This document shows positions 8,633-18,040 of a DNA stretch of 29,256 bases, piece by piece (position 1 is the stretch's first letter; the number at the start of each line of letters is the position of its first letter). The DNA comes from SB15 sp964639245 (GTDB taxonomy: Bacteria > Chloroflexota > Anaerolineae > Aggregatilineales > J027), in assembly GCA_964639245.1 (NCBI GenBank), contig CAZXCU010000036.1, positions 1 through 29,256 on the forward strand. Direction: 5' to 3'. A model generated the notes under the pieces. The model was not told the origin of the DNA and did not search any database. It saw nothing but the letters and a program-made list of their open reading frames with translations. A program made the translations under genes and the position numbers.

Positions 8633-9759
8633 TCCGGTCACGCAAAAATCAATATCGGGGCATCAACGCGCATTATCAAAGTTTTGCCCAGAACCAATTC
8701 AATGGTTGGCGTTCATTTCACAATGTCCATATTACGCATCTGGTGGAACTTATTCAGGAAGAGTTGCCACCGGGGTATGTGGTGCAATCAGAAGAATCGC
8801 TTAAATTACACGACACGCGCCGGTACACGATGCCCGATGTGCTGGTGTGGGATACTGCACCAATGCAAAAACGCGCTGAAAAAACGCTGCCATCTGTGGC
8901 TGCTCACCCAACCTTGACCCGTGACCTTGAGGCCACGCTGGATGAGGACGAAAATATCACGGCGGTGGTCATTCGTGAATTACGGGCGGGAGGAGAATCT
9001 GTGCCTGTGACGCGAGTCGAGGTGTTGTCGCCTTCTAACAAAGACCGGGAAGGGCGGGATGTGTATTTGAGTTTGCGAAAGCGAGCCATTCAATCCTCTA
9101 TTTCTATGATTGAACTGGATTATTTGCATGAGACCGATTCTCCGTTGCCCGGTATTCCCGGCTATGCGAGTTCTCACATGGACGCGCACCCCTATATGGT
9201 GACAGTGGCAGATGTGCGCCCACAGGTGAGAAAATTTTTAGGCTACGGGTTTGATGTGAATCAGCCATTTTCGCCAATAGAAATTCCACTGGTAGGGGAT
9301 GAAAGTTTTGTCATGGATTTTGGTGCAGCCTATACCTACACCCTTGAAAAAATTTATGCTTTTACCAACGAGATCGATTACAGCCAAGAACCTCTCAATT
9401 TTCAAAGTTATACCCCGTTTGACCAGCAGCAACTTTGGGCGGTGATGGTTAAAATGGTGGAAGCAGAACGGCTCGGACGCGATTTGAACCAACCGCAGCC
9501 TGCCATCGTATTGGGAGAGTTGCTGCAAAAAACACTGACTTCTGCACGGCAAGCCGTTTTGCTGGTTAATCCGAAAACACTGGCTCTGGTCTGGTTGGTT
9601 CATACCCCAAGCCGCGAACTCCTTGCTTGCTATGGCAGGGTCGAAAATAGTCATCTCGTAGCAGAAACTTCTGTGCTGGCACAGGGAACAGAAACCGAAA
9701 TTTCTGCCGCCTTCCAGACCGCCAAAAGCCATTTTGAACAAACCGGACAGTTCGGCTAG
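8629..9759 (+). CDS. DUF4058 family protein (second of a tandem pair)
   Basis: 376 residues, a diverged paralogue of the preceding gene with the same motif order: NQYRGINAHYQ, a MPDVLVWD motif (D70), RVEVLSPSNK (E131, K138), MIELDYLHETDSPLPGIPGY and a C-terminal FxxYxxFDQQQLW region. No membrane segment or signal peptide. The ATG overlaps the previous stop by four bases. The D ... E-V-x-S-P ... K arrangement parallels the Uma2 protein at 25103-25681 and suggests, but does not prove, a PD-(D/E)XK-like fold. The gene ends 2 bp before the stop of the convergent membrane methyltransferase, with no visible terminator between them. Confidence 0.82.
   Translation: MIRSRKNQYRGINAHYQSFAQNQFNGWRSFHNVHITHLVELIQEELPPGYVVQSEESLKLHDTRRYTMPDVLVWDTAPMQKRAEKTLPSVAAHPTLTRDLEATLDEDENITAVVIRELRAGGESVPVTRVEVLSPSNKDREGRDVYLSLRKRAIQSSISMIELDYLHETDSPLPGIPGYASSHMDAHPYMVTVADVRPQVRKFLGYGFDVNQPFSPIEIPLVGDESFVMDFGAAYTYTLEKIYAFTNEIDYSQEPLNFQSYTPFDQQQLWAVMVKMVEAERLGRDLNQPQPAIVLGELLQKTLTSARQAVLLVNPKTLALVWLVHTPSRELLACYGRVENSHLVAETSVLAQGTETEISAAFQTAKSHFEQTGQFG
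9665..9752 (+). repeat. 88-bp direct repeat at the 3' end of DUF4058 gene 2
   Basis: Second copy of the block at 8538-8625, 1127 bp downstream, with a single mismatch. Identity ends a few bases before each stop codon. Confidence 0.92.
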
Positions 9760-9761
9760 GG

Positions 9762-10406
9762 CTACGCTTCCTCGATCACTGTTTTTGGGGCAGGGAGTTT
9801 GACAAAGGGAATCATCCATGCCACACGGCGCTGATAGGCGATATATTTTTCGCCAAATTCGCGGGCTAACTTTTGTTCTTCCAACAGCGAACCAAGCGTA
9901 AAATAGACGGTTGAGCCAAGTGCGAAACCAAAACTTGCCGCGCTCATCACCGGGCTGAACCACAAAAACATCAGGCTAAACAGGTAAAGCGGGTGGCGTA
10001 CCAGCGCATAGACCCCGTTGAGCGTCAAGGGTTCGGCGGGGAGGGGCAGCGGGTCGCCGTTGAAATAGGCAAAAAGTTGTTTCAGTCCGGCAAAACGCAT
10101 CCAGTCAATTTGAATCAGGGAAACCAGTAACCCGACCACCCCCACGAGTTGCAACCCGGTGAAAAGGAGGGCGGGCGCACCTTCCAAGTCCCAGAGCATT
10201 TTGCCGGGCGAAACCGCCGCCCAGAGCATGACCGGCGCAAGGGTGAGAACACTGACAATGTTGTAAATTAAGCGGTACAATCCAAGATAGCCGCGTTGAC
10301 CCAAGACGGAGACCATCAACGCTTTGAATCCAATCGCGGCCATGATGCTGTGAAAAACACCGAACAGCAGCAGACCAATGAGTATATTAATTGTTTCCTG
10401 TGGCAT
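9762..10406 (-). CDS. Isoprenylcysteine carboxyl methyltransferase-like (ICMT/PEMT) membrane protein
   Basis: 214 residues with about five hydrophobic segments. The C-terminal half carries the ICMT/PEMT family hallmarks: GVYALVRHPLYL (the RHP motif that helps bind S-adenosylmethionine), a following long hydrophobic hairpin, then LEEQKLAREFGEKYIAYQRR, with paired acidic residues and the closing Y-x-x-Y-x-x-R-V pattern. Bacterial members methylate diverse lipids or small molecules; the substrate cannot be told from sequence. NnrU is a related alternative. It is transcribed away from the phosphorylase at 10473 and converges on the DUF4058 pair. Confidence 0.72.
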   Translation of the reverse strand: MPQETINILIGLLLFGVFHSIMAAIGFKALMVSVLGQRGYLGLYRLIYNIVSVLTLAPVMLWAAVSPGKMLWDLEGAPALLFTGLQLVGVVGLLVSLIQIDWMRFAGLKQLFAYFNGDPLPLPAEPLTLNGVYALVRHPLYLFSLMFLWFSPVMSAASFGFALGSTVYFTLGSLLEEQKLAREFGEKYIAYQRRVAWMIPFVKLPAPKTVIEEA

Positions 10407-10472
10407 AGGCTTCCTCTTTTACGCTTTAGATGCACAGCACCGCCCATAGGTAACACAACGGGAGAATTTTCG

Positions 10473-11774
10473 ATGCGCGTCACGGATATTATTGCAAAAA
10501 AACGAGACGGTGGCACCTTGTCCACCGAAGAAATTACATGGTTTATCCAAGAATTTACCGCCAAGCGAATTGCCGATTATCAAGCCTCGGCGTGGCTGAT
10601 GGCGATTTTTATTCGTGGGATGCAGCGCGAAGAAATTGTGGCGCTGACTCAGGCAATGGCACACAGTGGCGACATGGTGGATTTGGCTGATGTGTTGGCT
10701 TTTGCGGTGGATAAACATTCCTCCGGCGGGGTGGGCGATAAAACTTCGCTGGTGGTGCTGCCGATGGTGGCAGCGTGCGGTGTGCCTGTCGCCAAAATGA
10801 GTGGACGCGGTTTGGGGCATACCGGTGGCACGATTGACAAATTGGAAAGCATCAGCGGGTTCAAGGTCGAACTGGATGAGGCAGAATTTAAACGGATTGC
10901 CCGTGACCATGGGCTGGTGCTGGCGGGGCAAAGTTATAACCTTGCGCCTGCGGACAAAGCCCTCTACAGCCTGCGCGATGTGACCGCAACCGTAAACTGT
11001 ATTCCCTTGATTGCTAGCAGCATCATGAGCAAAAAATTGGCCTCCGGTGCGGATGGTATTGTGCTGGATGTCAAAGTAGGTCATGGCGCGTTCATGCCCA
11101 CTGTCGACGAGGCGCGGGTCTTGGCACAAACGATGGTGAATATCGGGGTGGACGCAGGGCGAAAAATGGTCGCGCTGATTTCTGACATGAATCAGCCGTT
11201 GGGGGCGGCGGCGGGGTTGGCAATTGAAGTCAAAGAGGCCATTACCACCCTGCACGGCGAAGGGCCTGCCGACTTTACCGAACATTGTGTGGTGGTGGCG
11301 GCGTATATGCTGGAATTGGCAACGCAGGAGTCATATGAAAGCTGCCTTGCCCGTGCCAAACACGCCCTTGCAGATGGCAGCGCCTTTGCGAAATTCCGCG
11401 AAATGGTACAGGCACAGGGGGGAGATGTTGACCAAGTTGACCATCCCGAAAAACTGCCACAGGCCACCTTGACCGAATCGCTGCTTGCCGCACAAGATGG
11501 CTACATTCAACAGGTGGATGCGCTGGCGGTGGGCATGGGCGTGGTGGATTTAGGCGGCGGACGGATGACCAAAACTGACCCGATTGACCATGCGGTGGGG
11601 ATTTATACCCATGTCAAAGTGGGCGACACAGTGAAAGCGGGGGATGCCCTGTTTACGATTCTGGCGAATGATGCCGCACGTTTAGCAAATGCGAAACAAA
11701 CCCTGCAAAGCGCGGTCAAAATTGGGGCGGAGGCCGTGCCAGCGCTACCGTTGTTTTATAATGTGATTCGCTAA
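10473..11774 (+). CDS. deoA: Pyrimidine-nucleoside (thymidine) phosphorylase
   Basis: 433 residues, the usual length for the family. It catalyses reversible phosphorolysis of thymidine, deoxyuridine and, in the Pyn subgroup, uridine to base plus (deoxy)ribose-1-phosphate, in cytosolic pyrimidine salvage. The family signature SGRGLGHTGGTIDKLE is at residues 110-125 and the phosphate-binding KHSSGGVGDKTS at 81-92. The C-terminal biotinyl-like domain follows (GIYTHVKVGDTVKAGDALFTI). The start at 10473 (MRVTDIIAKKRDG) has ggag 8 nt upstream and matches the family N-terminus; an upstream in-frame extension to 10296 overlaps the divergent gene and is rejected. No other nucleoside catabolism genes flank it. 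Whether it is strictly DeoA or the broader Pdp is not decided here. Confidence 0.95.
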   Translation: MRVTDIIAKKRDGGTLSTEEITWFIQEFTAKRIADYQASAWLMAIFIRGMQREEIVALTQAMAHSGDMVDLADVLAFAVDKHSSGGVGDKTSLVVLPMVAACGVPVAKMSGRGLGHTGGTIDKLESISGFKVELDEAEFKRIARDHGLVLAGQSYNLAPADKALYSLRDVTATVNCIPLIASSIMSKKLASGADGIVLDVKVGHGAFMPTVDEARVLAQTMVNIGVDAGRKMVALISDMNQPLGAAAGLAIEVKEAITTLHGEGPADFTEHCVVVAAYMLELATQESYESCLARAKHALADGSAFAKFREMVQAQGGDVDQVDHPEKLPQATLTESLLAAQDGYIQQVDALAVGMGVVDLGGGRMTKTDPIDHAVGIYTHVKVGDTVKAGDALFTILANDAARLANAKQTLQSAVKIGAEAVPALPLFYNVIR

Positions 11775-11826
11775 ATTTGCGTGAATTTTAAGTTGATTTT
11801 TGGTTGTTCTCTATCATAAGTAGTAG

Positions 11827-11857
11827 GACAAACTTTATACTAAGGTTAGAGTTTGTC
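11827..11857. promoter_or_regulatory. Inverted repeat in the histidine kinase promoter region
   Basis: gacaaact (11827-11834) and agtttgtc (11850-11857) form a perfect 8-bp inverted repeat around 15 bp that contain a TATACT-like -10 (11836-11841). It lies 20-50 bp before the kinase start. It could be a repressor operator or a leader hairpin. No Shine-Dalgarno is obvious before the kinase ATG. Confidence 0.35.
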
Positions 11858-11876
11858 TAGGTCTGGTTAAAAAGTA

Positions 11877-14800
11877 ATGCCACAAATTGCGCTGCACGCC
11901 CTCCAACGGCTGACTGCCTCACTCCAATGGGAGGAGGTTACAACACGGTTGCAGGAAATTGCTTATCAGGCTGTGCCAACCTTGCAGGGCATGGGTGTTT
12001 GGCTGTGTGAAGAAGCGGCGTGGGTGCGGGTTGCCACGCATTTTCGGCAGACCCAAGCAATTTACCCCTCCGTGCGGGTTGCGCTCACCGATTTTTCGCC
12101 CGAAGACACGCTTGTTGCCTTAACTTCCCCGGTTGCTGCCAGCGCGGAGTGGATTCAAACGGTGGTTGTTTGCCCGTTGAAGCTGGAAGACTCGCTGATT
12201 GGCTTTTTGGATTTTTACACCGATAGCGATTTTGACCCCGCCGACCTCGCTTATTTTGCCGATGTTCTGCCCTTTGCTGCGGCTGCGCTGCACCATGCCC
12301 ATATCCACCGTCAGGAGCAAGAAAAGCTTCATTTTCATGAACTGCTCCAGCAGATGAATATGGTGTTAAACCGGAGTTTGGAAATACAGGATGTGATTGA
12401 CAGGGTGCTGCACAATGCACGGAAAGTTGTTCCCTATGACACGGCCGATGTGCAGATTATCGAAGGAACATCGCTGCGGGTAGTGGGCAATTACGGCTTT
12501 GATGACTTTTTCACCATGCCCCCGCCTGAAAACGGCTCTTTGGTCACATGGCGGGACTTTCCATTGATGCTGGAAGTGTACCAGACCGGAAAGCCTGCTT
12601 TGGTGGCAGACACCCAAACCGACCCACGCTGGAAATGCACCCCTGAGTTTGCATGGATTCGTTCGCACCTCAAAGCCCCGATTTTATATGACAAACAGGT
12701 GATTGCCTTTCTAAACTTGGACAGCGCCACGCCCAACCATTTTTCGGAACAACACGCCAGCATGATTCAACCGTTTGCTGACCAAGCGGCGATTGCTATT
12801 CATAATGCCCAGATTTTTAATGCCGAACGCGAACAACGCCGTTTTAGCGATGCGCTGAGTGAAACCGCCCATCTTTTGAATAGCACCTTCGATTTGGATG
12901 TCATCATCAACAAAGTTTTGGACAGCATTACTGAGGTGCTGCACCCGGAAACCTGTTCGCTCATGCTGGTCGAGGATGGCTATACCCGTGCGGTTGGGAG
13001 TCGGGGGTTTGAAAAATATCAGTTGACGGATTGGATTCACAATCATGTCATGGAAGTCGATGCCGTGCCGAATTATCGGCGGGCGCTGCTGACCGGACAA
13101 CCCATCATCGTTCAAGATACCCTCAACGACCCGCATTGGCTGCTGATAGAAGCTGATGCGTGGGTGCGTTCCCATGTGGATGTGTCCATTCAAATTGAAG
13201 GCCAAGTCATCGGCTTTTTGAATATGGACAGCCATTTGCCAAATGCCTTTTCGGAACGGGAAGCGGCATGGTTACAAGCGTTTGCCAACCAAGCGGCGCT
13301 GGCAATTCACAATGCGCGGTTGTTCCACGCCGAACACGAACAGCGTAACCTGAACAAAGCCCTGAATGAATCGGCGGCCTTGCTGAATAAGTCGCTGTTG
13401 CTCGATGATGTTTTTCAAAATATTTTGGAAATCGTGGGGCGGGTGGTGCCACACGATGCCTCGAATATTATGCTGATTGAGGAGGGGTACACCCGCACCA
13501 TCGGGCAGCGTGGCTATGAACAATATGGCAATGTGGACTTTACCCGCCATGCGCGTTACCGGGTGGCAGATGTACCGGACATGCAGCAGGCGGTTCTGAC
13601 CGGGCAGGTGGGCATTATCTCCGACACCCATGATTTCCCTAAATGGAAGGGGCATCATGAGGTCAGTTGGATTCGTTCGCACCTCAAAGCCCCGATTTTA
13701 ATTGAAAACAAAGTCATCGGATTTCTCAGCCTCGACAGCGCCACCCCGAATTTTTTCACCGCCAACCATGCCGTCCAGATTCGTGGCTTTGCGGAACAAG
13801 CCGCCCTTGCCATTCGCAACGCCCAGTTTTTTGCTCAGGAGCATGAACAGCGTGTGCTGAACGAGGCGCTGCTTGAAACGGCGGCCCTGCTCAACAAAAG
13901 CCTTATCTTAACCGATGTTGTGCAAAATATTTTGCAAATTGTTGAACGGGTCGTGCCACACGATGCCTCCAATGTCATGCTCATTGAGGATGGCTACACC
14001 CGCACGATAGGGCAGCGTGGCTATGAAAAATTCAAGTCGCGGGAATTTGTCAAAAAAATCCAATTTGCTGTCAATGACATCATCGAAATGCGCGAAGCGG
14101 TGCAAACCCGGGAGGTGCGGATTGTGTCCGATACGCTGGATTCGCCCGGTTGGGGGTCGCATTTGGCGGTTGGGTGGATTCGTTCGCACCTCAAAGCCCC
14201 GATTGTCATTGAAGGCCAAGTGATTGGGTTTATTCAGTTAGACAGCGCCACCCCGAACTTTTTCACCGCCAAACATGCCGTTCAGATTCGCGGGTTTGCC
14301 GAACAAGCCGCCCTTGCTATCCGTAACGCGCAATTTTTCACTGCCGAACATGAGCAGCGCGTTCTCAATGAAGCCTTGAACGAAACGGCGGTGTTGTTGA
14401 ACAGTTCGCTTTCGATGGATGGGGTGTTTAAGAATATTCTCGAAATTCTGGGGCGGGTTGTTCCCTCTGAGACTGCGAATGTGATGCTCATTGACGGCGA
14501 CTACACCCGCACAATTGCGTCACGCGGGTATGAACAGTATGGCATGACAGAATTGGTAGCGACACTGCGCTTCAAAATTGAGGACATGCCCGACTTCAAA
14601 CGCGCCCGCGATTATGGCGAAATTCGCTTAATTAAGGATACGCGCCAACATGAAGGCTGGAAGGACTTGGCGGAAGCCCCATGGATTCGTTCGCACCTGA
14701 AAGCCCCCATTCAAATTGATGGTAAAACCATCGGGTTTCTCAGCCTCGACAGCAGCGAAGCCAATTTTTATCAGGAAAAACATGCCGGTTTGCTGCATCT

Positions 14801-17414
14801 CTTTGCCCAACAGGCAGCGCTGGCAATCAAAAATGCCCAGCTTTTTAGTGCCGAGCAAGAACAGCGCCGCGTGAATGAAGCGCTGCAAGTGACCGCTACC
14901 GTCCTGAGCAGCCGTTTGGAACTGCACGAAGTTTTTGACGCGATTCTGGAAACGGTGGGCGAAGTTGTTCCCTATACCACCGCTTCGATTATGGCGGTGG
15001 AAGGCTCAACCACCCGTACCCTCATTGGGCGCGGGTTTGAAAAATTTGGTCTTGAAGATTGGATTAACCAACTCAGCTTTCAGATTGATGACTCCGTAAA
15101 ATTTCAAAAAGATGTCCAGCGTAACAAAACCCGTGTCATTCCCGATACCTATGCTGACCCCGAATGGATTCAACTGCCGGAACTGAGTTGGCTGCGTTCG
15201 CATATTTCGGCCCCGATTCGAATCGATAAACGTTTGGTGGGGTTCATCAATCTGGACAGTGACCAGCCCAATTTTTTCCAAGAAAAACACGGAATTTGGT
15301 TGGATGCCTTTGCCCAACAAGCCGGGCTTGCCATCAAAAATGCTGAACTTTTTACGGCGGAACGGGAACAACGTCGGATTAACGAAGCCTTGCAGCAAAC
15401 CGCACAGGTGTTGAGCAGTACGCTCGAACTGCATGATGTGTTTGACGCGATTCTGGAAACGGTGGGCGAAGTGGTATCGCATGTAACCGCCTCGATCATG
15501 GTGATTGAAAATGGAAAAACCCGCACCCTCAGCAGCCGTGGATTTGAAGCGCTGGGGTTAAAAGACTGGATTAACCACCTCCAATTTGATATTGAAAACC
15601 TCCCTAAATTTCAGCATGATGTTCTGATGAACCAACCCCGCATCATTGACGATACCGCGCAACATGCTGAATGGGTTCTTGTGCCAGAGGTGGAATGGAT
15701 TCGCTCGCAACTGGCTGCGCCGATTCGGGTGGATGACCGTCTCATCGGGTTTTTAAATCTGGACAGCGACCAGCCGAATTTTTTCACCCCCAAACATGCC
15801 GAATGGTTGGCGGCGTTTGCCCAACAAGCCGGGCTTGCCATCAAAAACGCGGAATTGTTTATGGCAGAACGGGAACAACGTCGGCTTAACGAAGCGCTAC
15901 GAAAAACCGCCGCGCTGGTTAGCAGTACGCTTGACCTAAACGAAGTGACCGAACGAATCTTAGAAGCGGTGGGGCAGGTTGTTCCCCACGAAACTTCAAA
16001 TATCATGGTCATTGAGGAGCGAACCGCCCGCACTGTCGCCAGCCGGGGGTTTGAAAATTATGGCCTGCGAGACTGGATTAATACCTTGCAATTTCGGCTG
16101 GAGGATTACCCGACTATTCAGAAGAACTTAGAGTCTGGCAAACCCCGTATTTTTACGGATACCTATGCGGCCCCGGATTGGATGGTTTTCCCGGAAACAG
16201 CGTGGATTCGTTCGAATATTTTGATGCCGATTCAATTTGGCGGCAAACTCATCGGCATTTTGAACCTCGACAGCAGCCAACCCGATTTTTTCAGAGAAGA
16301 CCAATCGCTGCGGGTGCAAGCCTTTGTGGAGCAAGCAGCCATTGCCATTCGCAACGCCCAACTGTTTGCTGAGCTAAACCGTGAACGCGCCCATCTTGCC
16401 GCCATTCTGAATGGAACAAACGAAGGCATTTTGTATGTGGAAGGCAGTTATATTAAATATGTGAATGATAGTTTCCTGCATGTATCCGGGTATCAGCGTG
16501 AGGATATTCTTGACCATCGTTTGGGCGAATTTATCGATACATCGGCTGAACAAATAGAAAAAATTCGCGCTCAATTTTACCGTGCGTTGACGAAAGAGGG
16601 GCGGTTTAAGGAGCGTGAATTTTTAATGCGGCGCAAAAACGACGATTCGCTCTCGGTAGCGGTCACGGCCACCGCCATTAGCCAGAGTGTGCCACTGCGG
16701 GCGGTGGTGGTGGTGCGCGATATTAGCCAAGAAAAACAACTGCAAGCGCGGCAGGATCGCTTCATCACCCACGCCGCCCATGAACTGCGTCACCCCCTGT
16801 CCAATTTTTTAACCCGTTTGTATTTGCTGCGCCGCAAACCTGATGAACTTGAGGAACATCTTTCCCGTTTGGACGACACCGCCCAGCGTATGACCGAAAT
16901 TTTGGAGGACATGATGGCGGTGGCGCGTTTTGGGCAGGGGCAGGTGTCGCTGAATTTTTCGATGGTGGTTTTGCAACAGGTCATTCAAGAGGCGATGGAT
17001 TCCAGCCAGCCGTTGTTGAAGAAGTTTGAGGCGAAAATTCACACCCACTGGCCGCCTGAGGATGTCACTATCCGTGCTGATCGAAAATTTTGTCTGGAAT
17101 TGGTCAGTATTCTGCTGACCAACGCGATTACTTCCAGCTACGAACAGGGTCAGGTGGAGATTGTCCTAGAGTCGAATCCGCAATTCGCCATTCTCAAAAT
17201 TCGGGACAACGGAATGCCCGTTCCGCAGGAACAATTGGCCCAATATTTTGAACCCTTCCACCGTCCAAGTGCGGGCAATGTGATCCGAACCGGGTTAGAA
17301 TTAACGATTGCGGAATATATCGTGACGCAGCATCGCGGCACCATTGGTGTTGAACAGGATGCTACCGGAAATGTGATTGTTGTAAAATTACCCTTGAGTG
17401 AAGCGCATGATTGA
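11877..17414 (+). CDS. Soluble sensor histidine kinase with a long GAF array and PAS domain
   Basis: 1845 residues with no signal peptide or membrane helix, so cytosolic. Order: a degenerate GAF-like domain (1-146), eight full GAF domains (first 147-318, then seven units starting at 319, 488, 657, 826, 995, 1164 and 1333), PAS (about 1503-1620), HisKA and HATPase. The phospho-acceptor is H1635 in AAHELRHPLSN. The N box is LLTNAITSS and the G1 box DNGMPVP. The G2 region reads RTGLELTIAEYIV, with Glu where the usual GTGLGL has Gly, so ATP binding may be altered. Each GAF carries WIRS(H/Q) and GF(L/I)xLDS motifs. GAF domains bind small ligands or chromophores; none has an obvious bilin-attachment Cys. 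No response regulator is adjacent. The gene overlaps the next by 8 bp. Confidence 0.93.
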   Translation: MPQIALHALQRLTASLQWEEVTTRLQEIAYQAVPTLQGMGVWLCEEAAWVRVATHFRQTQAIYPSVRVALTDFSPEDTLVALTSPVAASAEWIQTVVVCPLKLEDSLIGFLDFYTDSDFDPADLAYFADVLPFAAAALHHAHIHRQEQEKLHFHELLQQMNMVLNRSLEIQDVIDRVLHNARKVVPYDTADVQIIEGTSLRVVGNYGFDDFFTMPPPENGSLVTWRDFPLMLEVYQTGKPALVADTQTDPRWKCTPEFAWIRSHLKAPILYDKQVIAFLNLDSATPNHFSEQHASMIQPFADQAAIAIHNAQIFNAEREQRRFSDALSETAHLLNSTFDLDVIINKVLDSITEVLHPETCSLMLVEDGYTRAVGSRGFEKYQLTDWIHNHVMEVDAVPNYRRALLTGQPIIVQDTLNDPHWLLIEADAWVRSHVDVSIQIEGQVIGFLNMDSHLPNAFSEREAAWLQAFANQAALAIHNARLFHAEHEQRNLNKALNESAALLNKSLLLDDVFQNILEIVGRVVPHDASNIMLIEEGYTRTIGQRGYEQYGNVDFTRHARYRVADVPDMQQAVLTGQVGIISDTHDFPKWKGHHEVSWIRSHLKAPILIENKVIGFLSLDSATPNFFTANHAVQIRGFAEQAALAIRNAQFFAQEHEQRVLNEALLETAALLNKSLILTDVVQNILQIVERVVPHDASNVMLIEDGYTRTIGQRGYEKFKSREFVKKIQFAVNDIIEMREAVQTREVRIVSDTLDSPGWGSHLAVGWIRSHLKAPIVIEGQVIGFIQLDSATPNFFTAKHAVQIRGFAEQAALAIRNAQFFTAEHEQRVLNEALNETAVLLNSSLSMDGVFKNILEILGRVVPSETANVMLIDGDYTRTIASRGYEQYGMTELVATLRFKIEDMPDFKRARDYGEIRLIKDTRQHEGWKDLAEAPWIRSHLKAPIQIDGKTIGFLSLDSSEANFYQEKHAGLLHLFAQQAALAIKNAQLFSAEQEQRRVNEALQVTATVLSSRLELHEVFDAILETVGEVVPYTTASIMAVEGSTTRTLIGRGFEKFGLEDWINQLSFQIDDSVKFQKDVQRNKTRVIPDTYADPEWIQLPELSWLRSHISAPIRIDKRLVGFINLDSDQPNFFQEKHGIWLDAFAQQAGLAIKNAELFTAEREQRRINEALQQTAQVLSSTLELHDVFDAILETVGEVVSHVTASIMVIENGKTRTLSSRGFEALGLKDWINHLQFDIENLPKFQHDVLMNQPRIIDDTAQHAEWVLVPEVEWIRSQLAAPIRVDDRLIGFLNLDSDQPNFFTPKHAEWLAAFAQQAGLAIKNAELFMAEREQRRLNEALRKTAALVSSTLDLNEVTERILEAVGQVVPHETSNIMVIEERTARTVASRGFENYGLRDWINTLQFRLEDYPTIQKNLESGKPRIFTDTYAAPDWMVFPETAWIRSNILMPIQFGGKLIGILNLDSSQPDFFREDQSLRVQAFVEQAAIAIRNAQLFAELNRERAHLAAILNGTNEGILYVEGSYIKYVNDSFLHVSGYQREDILDHRLGEFIDTSAEQIEKIRAQFYRALTKEGRFKEREFLMRRKNDDSLSVAVTATAISQSVPLRAVVVVRDISQEKQLQARQDRFITHAAHELRHPLSNFLTRLYLLRRKPDELEEHLSRLDDTAQRMTEILEDMMAVARFGQGQVSLNFSMVVLQQVIQEAMDSSQPLLKKFEAKIHTHWPPEDVTIRADRKFCLELVSILLTNAITSSYEQGQVEIVLESNPQFAILKIRDNGMPVPQEQLAQYFEPFHRPSAGNVIRTGLELTIAEYIVTQHRGTIGVEQDATGNVIVVKLPLSEAHD
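12831..16379 (+). repeat. Seven tandem 507-bp GAF-coding units
   Basis: The boundary codons for (R)EQR lie at 12831, 13338, 13845, 14352, 14859, 15366 and 15873, each exactly 507 bp (169 codons) apart, and the last unit ends on phase at 16380. The preceding unit (12315) is 516 bp. Blocks such as tggattcgttcgcacct are identical in several units, indicating duplication within the gene. Confidence 0.93.
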
Positions 17415-17910
17415 GTATCTTCTTCGTCAAAGTACCCCCGAAGACCGTCCGGCGCGGTTGGCTGTGACCACCGCCGCATGGCTGGGTTCCTACCAGTCGA
17501 TTTTTACCCGAGATGAAATGTATGCTTTGTTTGACGGCAGCCTTGCCCAAGTCAACAATTGGGCGCACCGCCGCCGCGAGAGTCTGGGGCATCTGGTCGC
17601 CGATGCGGGCGGTCAGATTCTCGGCTTTGTGGGCATGGCGCTGCTGGATGATGGCACAGGCGAAATTACCTCGTTGTATGTGCTGCCTGAATTTCAACAT
17701 CAGGGCATTGGTCGGGCATTGTGGGAGGCAGGCTGCGCCAAGTTGGAGGAAAAAGGCTGCCAAGAGGTGTGGGTGTGGGTGCTGGAAAGTGCGCCTGCCC
17801 GCCAATTTTATGAACATCGCGGCAGTATGCCGGCGGCTGAAGGCACGTATAAACTTGGCAACCACGAAGAAAAAGCACGGGGTTATAAGCTGAGTTTGCC
17901 GTTGAAATGA
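17407..17910 (+). CDS. GNAT family N-acetyltransferase
   Basis: 167 residues with the GNAT fold. Motif A is at about 95-115: EITSLYVLPEFQHQGIGRAL, with Q-x-x-G-x-G for acetyl-CoA pyrophosphate binding. A C-terminal FYEHRG motif (ARQFYEHRG) is typical of the family. Members transfer an acetyl group from acetyl-CoA to amines of small molecules, peptides or ribosomal proteins; the substrate is unknown. ATG at 17407 overlaps the kinase stop by 8 bp; an in-frame GTG at 17398 is an alternative start. The overlap implies co-expression with the kinase, but a functional link is not shown. Confidence 0.85.
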   Translation: MIEYLLRQSTPEDRPARLAVTTAAWLGSYQSIFTRDEMYALFDGSLAQVNNWAHRRRESLGHLVADAGGQILGFVGMALLDDGTGEITSLYVLPEFQHQGIGRALWEAGCAKLEEKGCQEVWVWVLESAPARQFYEHRGSMPAAEGTYKLGNHEEKARGYKLSLPLK

Positions 17911-17925
17911 CGCATTCATGTTAAG

Positions 17926-18032
17926 TGCTGCATCCGGTAAATAAGTACAGACAAAATTTTCTGTAGGGGGAGGTGCTAAGGACGGTACGCTGTCCGTCAC
18001 CTACCCGACGAAAGAATTTACCGGACACAGCA
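17926..18032. repeat. MITE-like element, family A, copy 2
   Basis: 107 bp with terminal repeats tgctgcatccggtaaat (17926-17942) and atttaccggacacagca (18016-18032). It matches copy 1 at both ends, including the flanking ttaag before the left end, but has a shorter, rearranged centre. It lies 15 bp after the GNAT stop. Confidence 0.75.
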
Positions 18033-18040
18033 TTAGGTGT

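Noticed and set aside
7448..9759. DUF4058 pair as a new defence or toxin-antitoxin system
   Set aside because: The genes are paralogues of normal size with no helicase, methylase, antitoxin or mobile-element context; nothing beyond the fold hint supports it.
10419..11285. Long minus-strand frame inside the phosphorylase gene
   Set aside because: Shadow of a well-conserved enzyme gene; no start signals or recognisable domain.
12711..15482. Several 100-170-codon minus-strand frames inside the kinase
   Set aside because: They recur with the 507-bp unit and are antisense images of GAF repeats.
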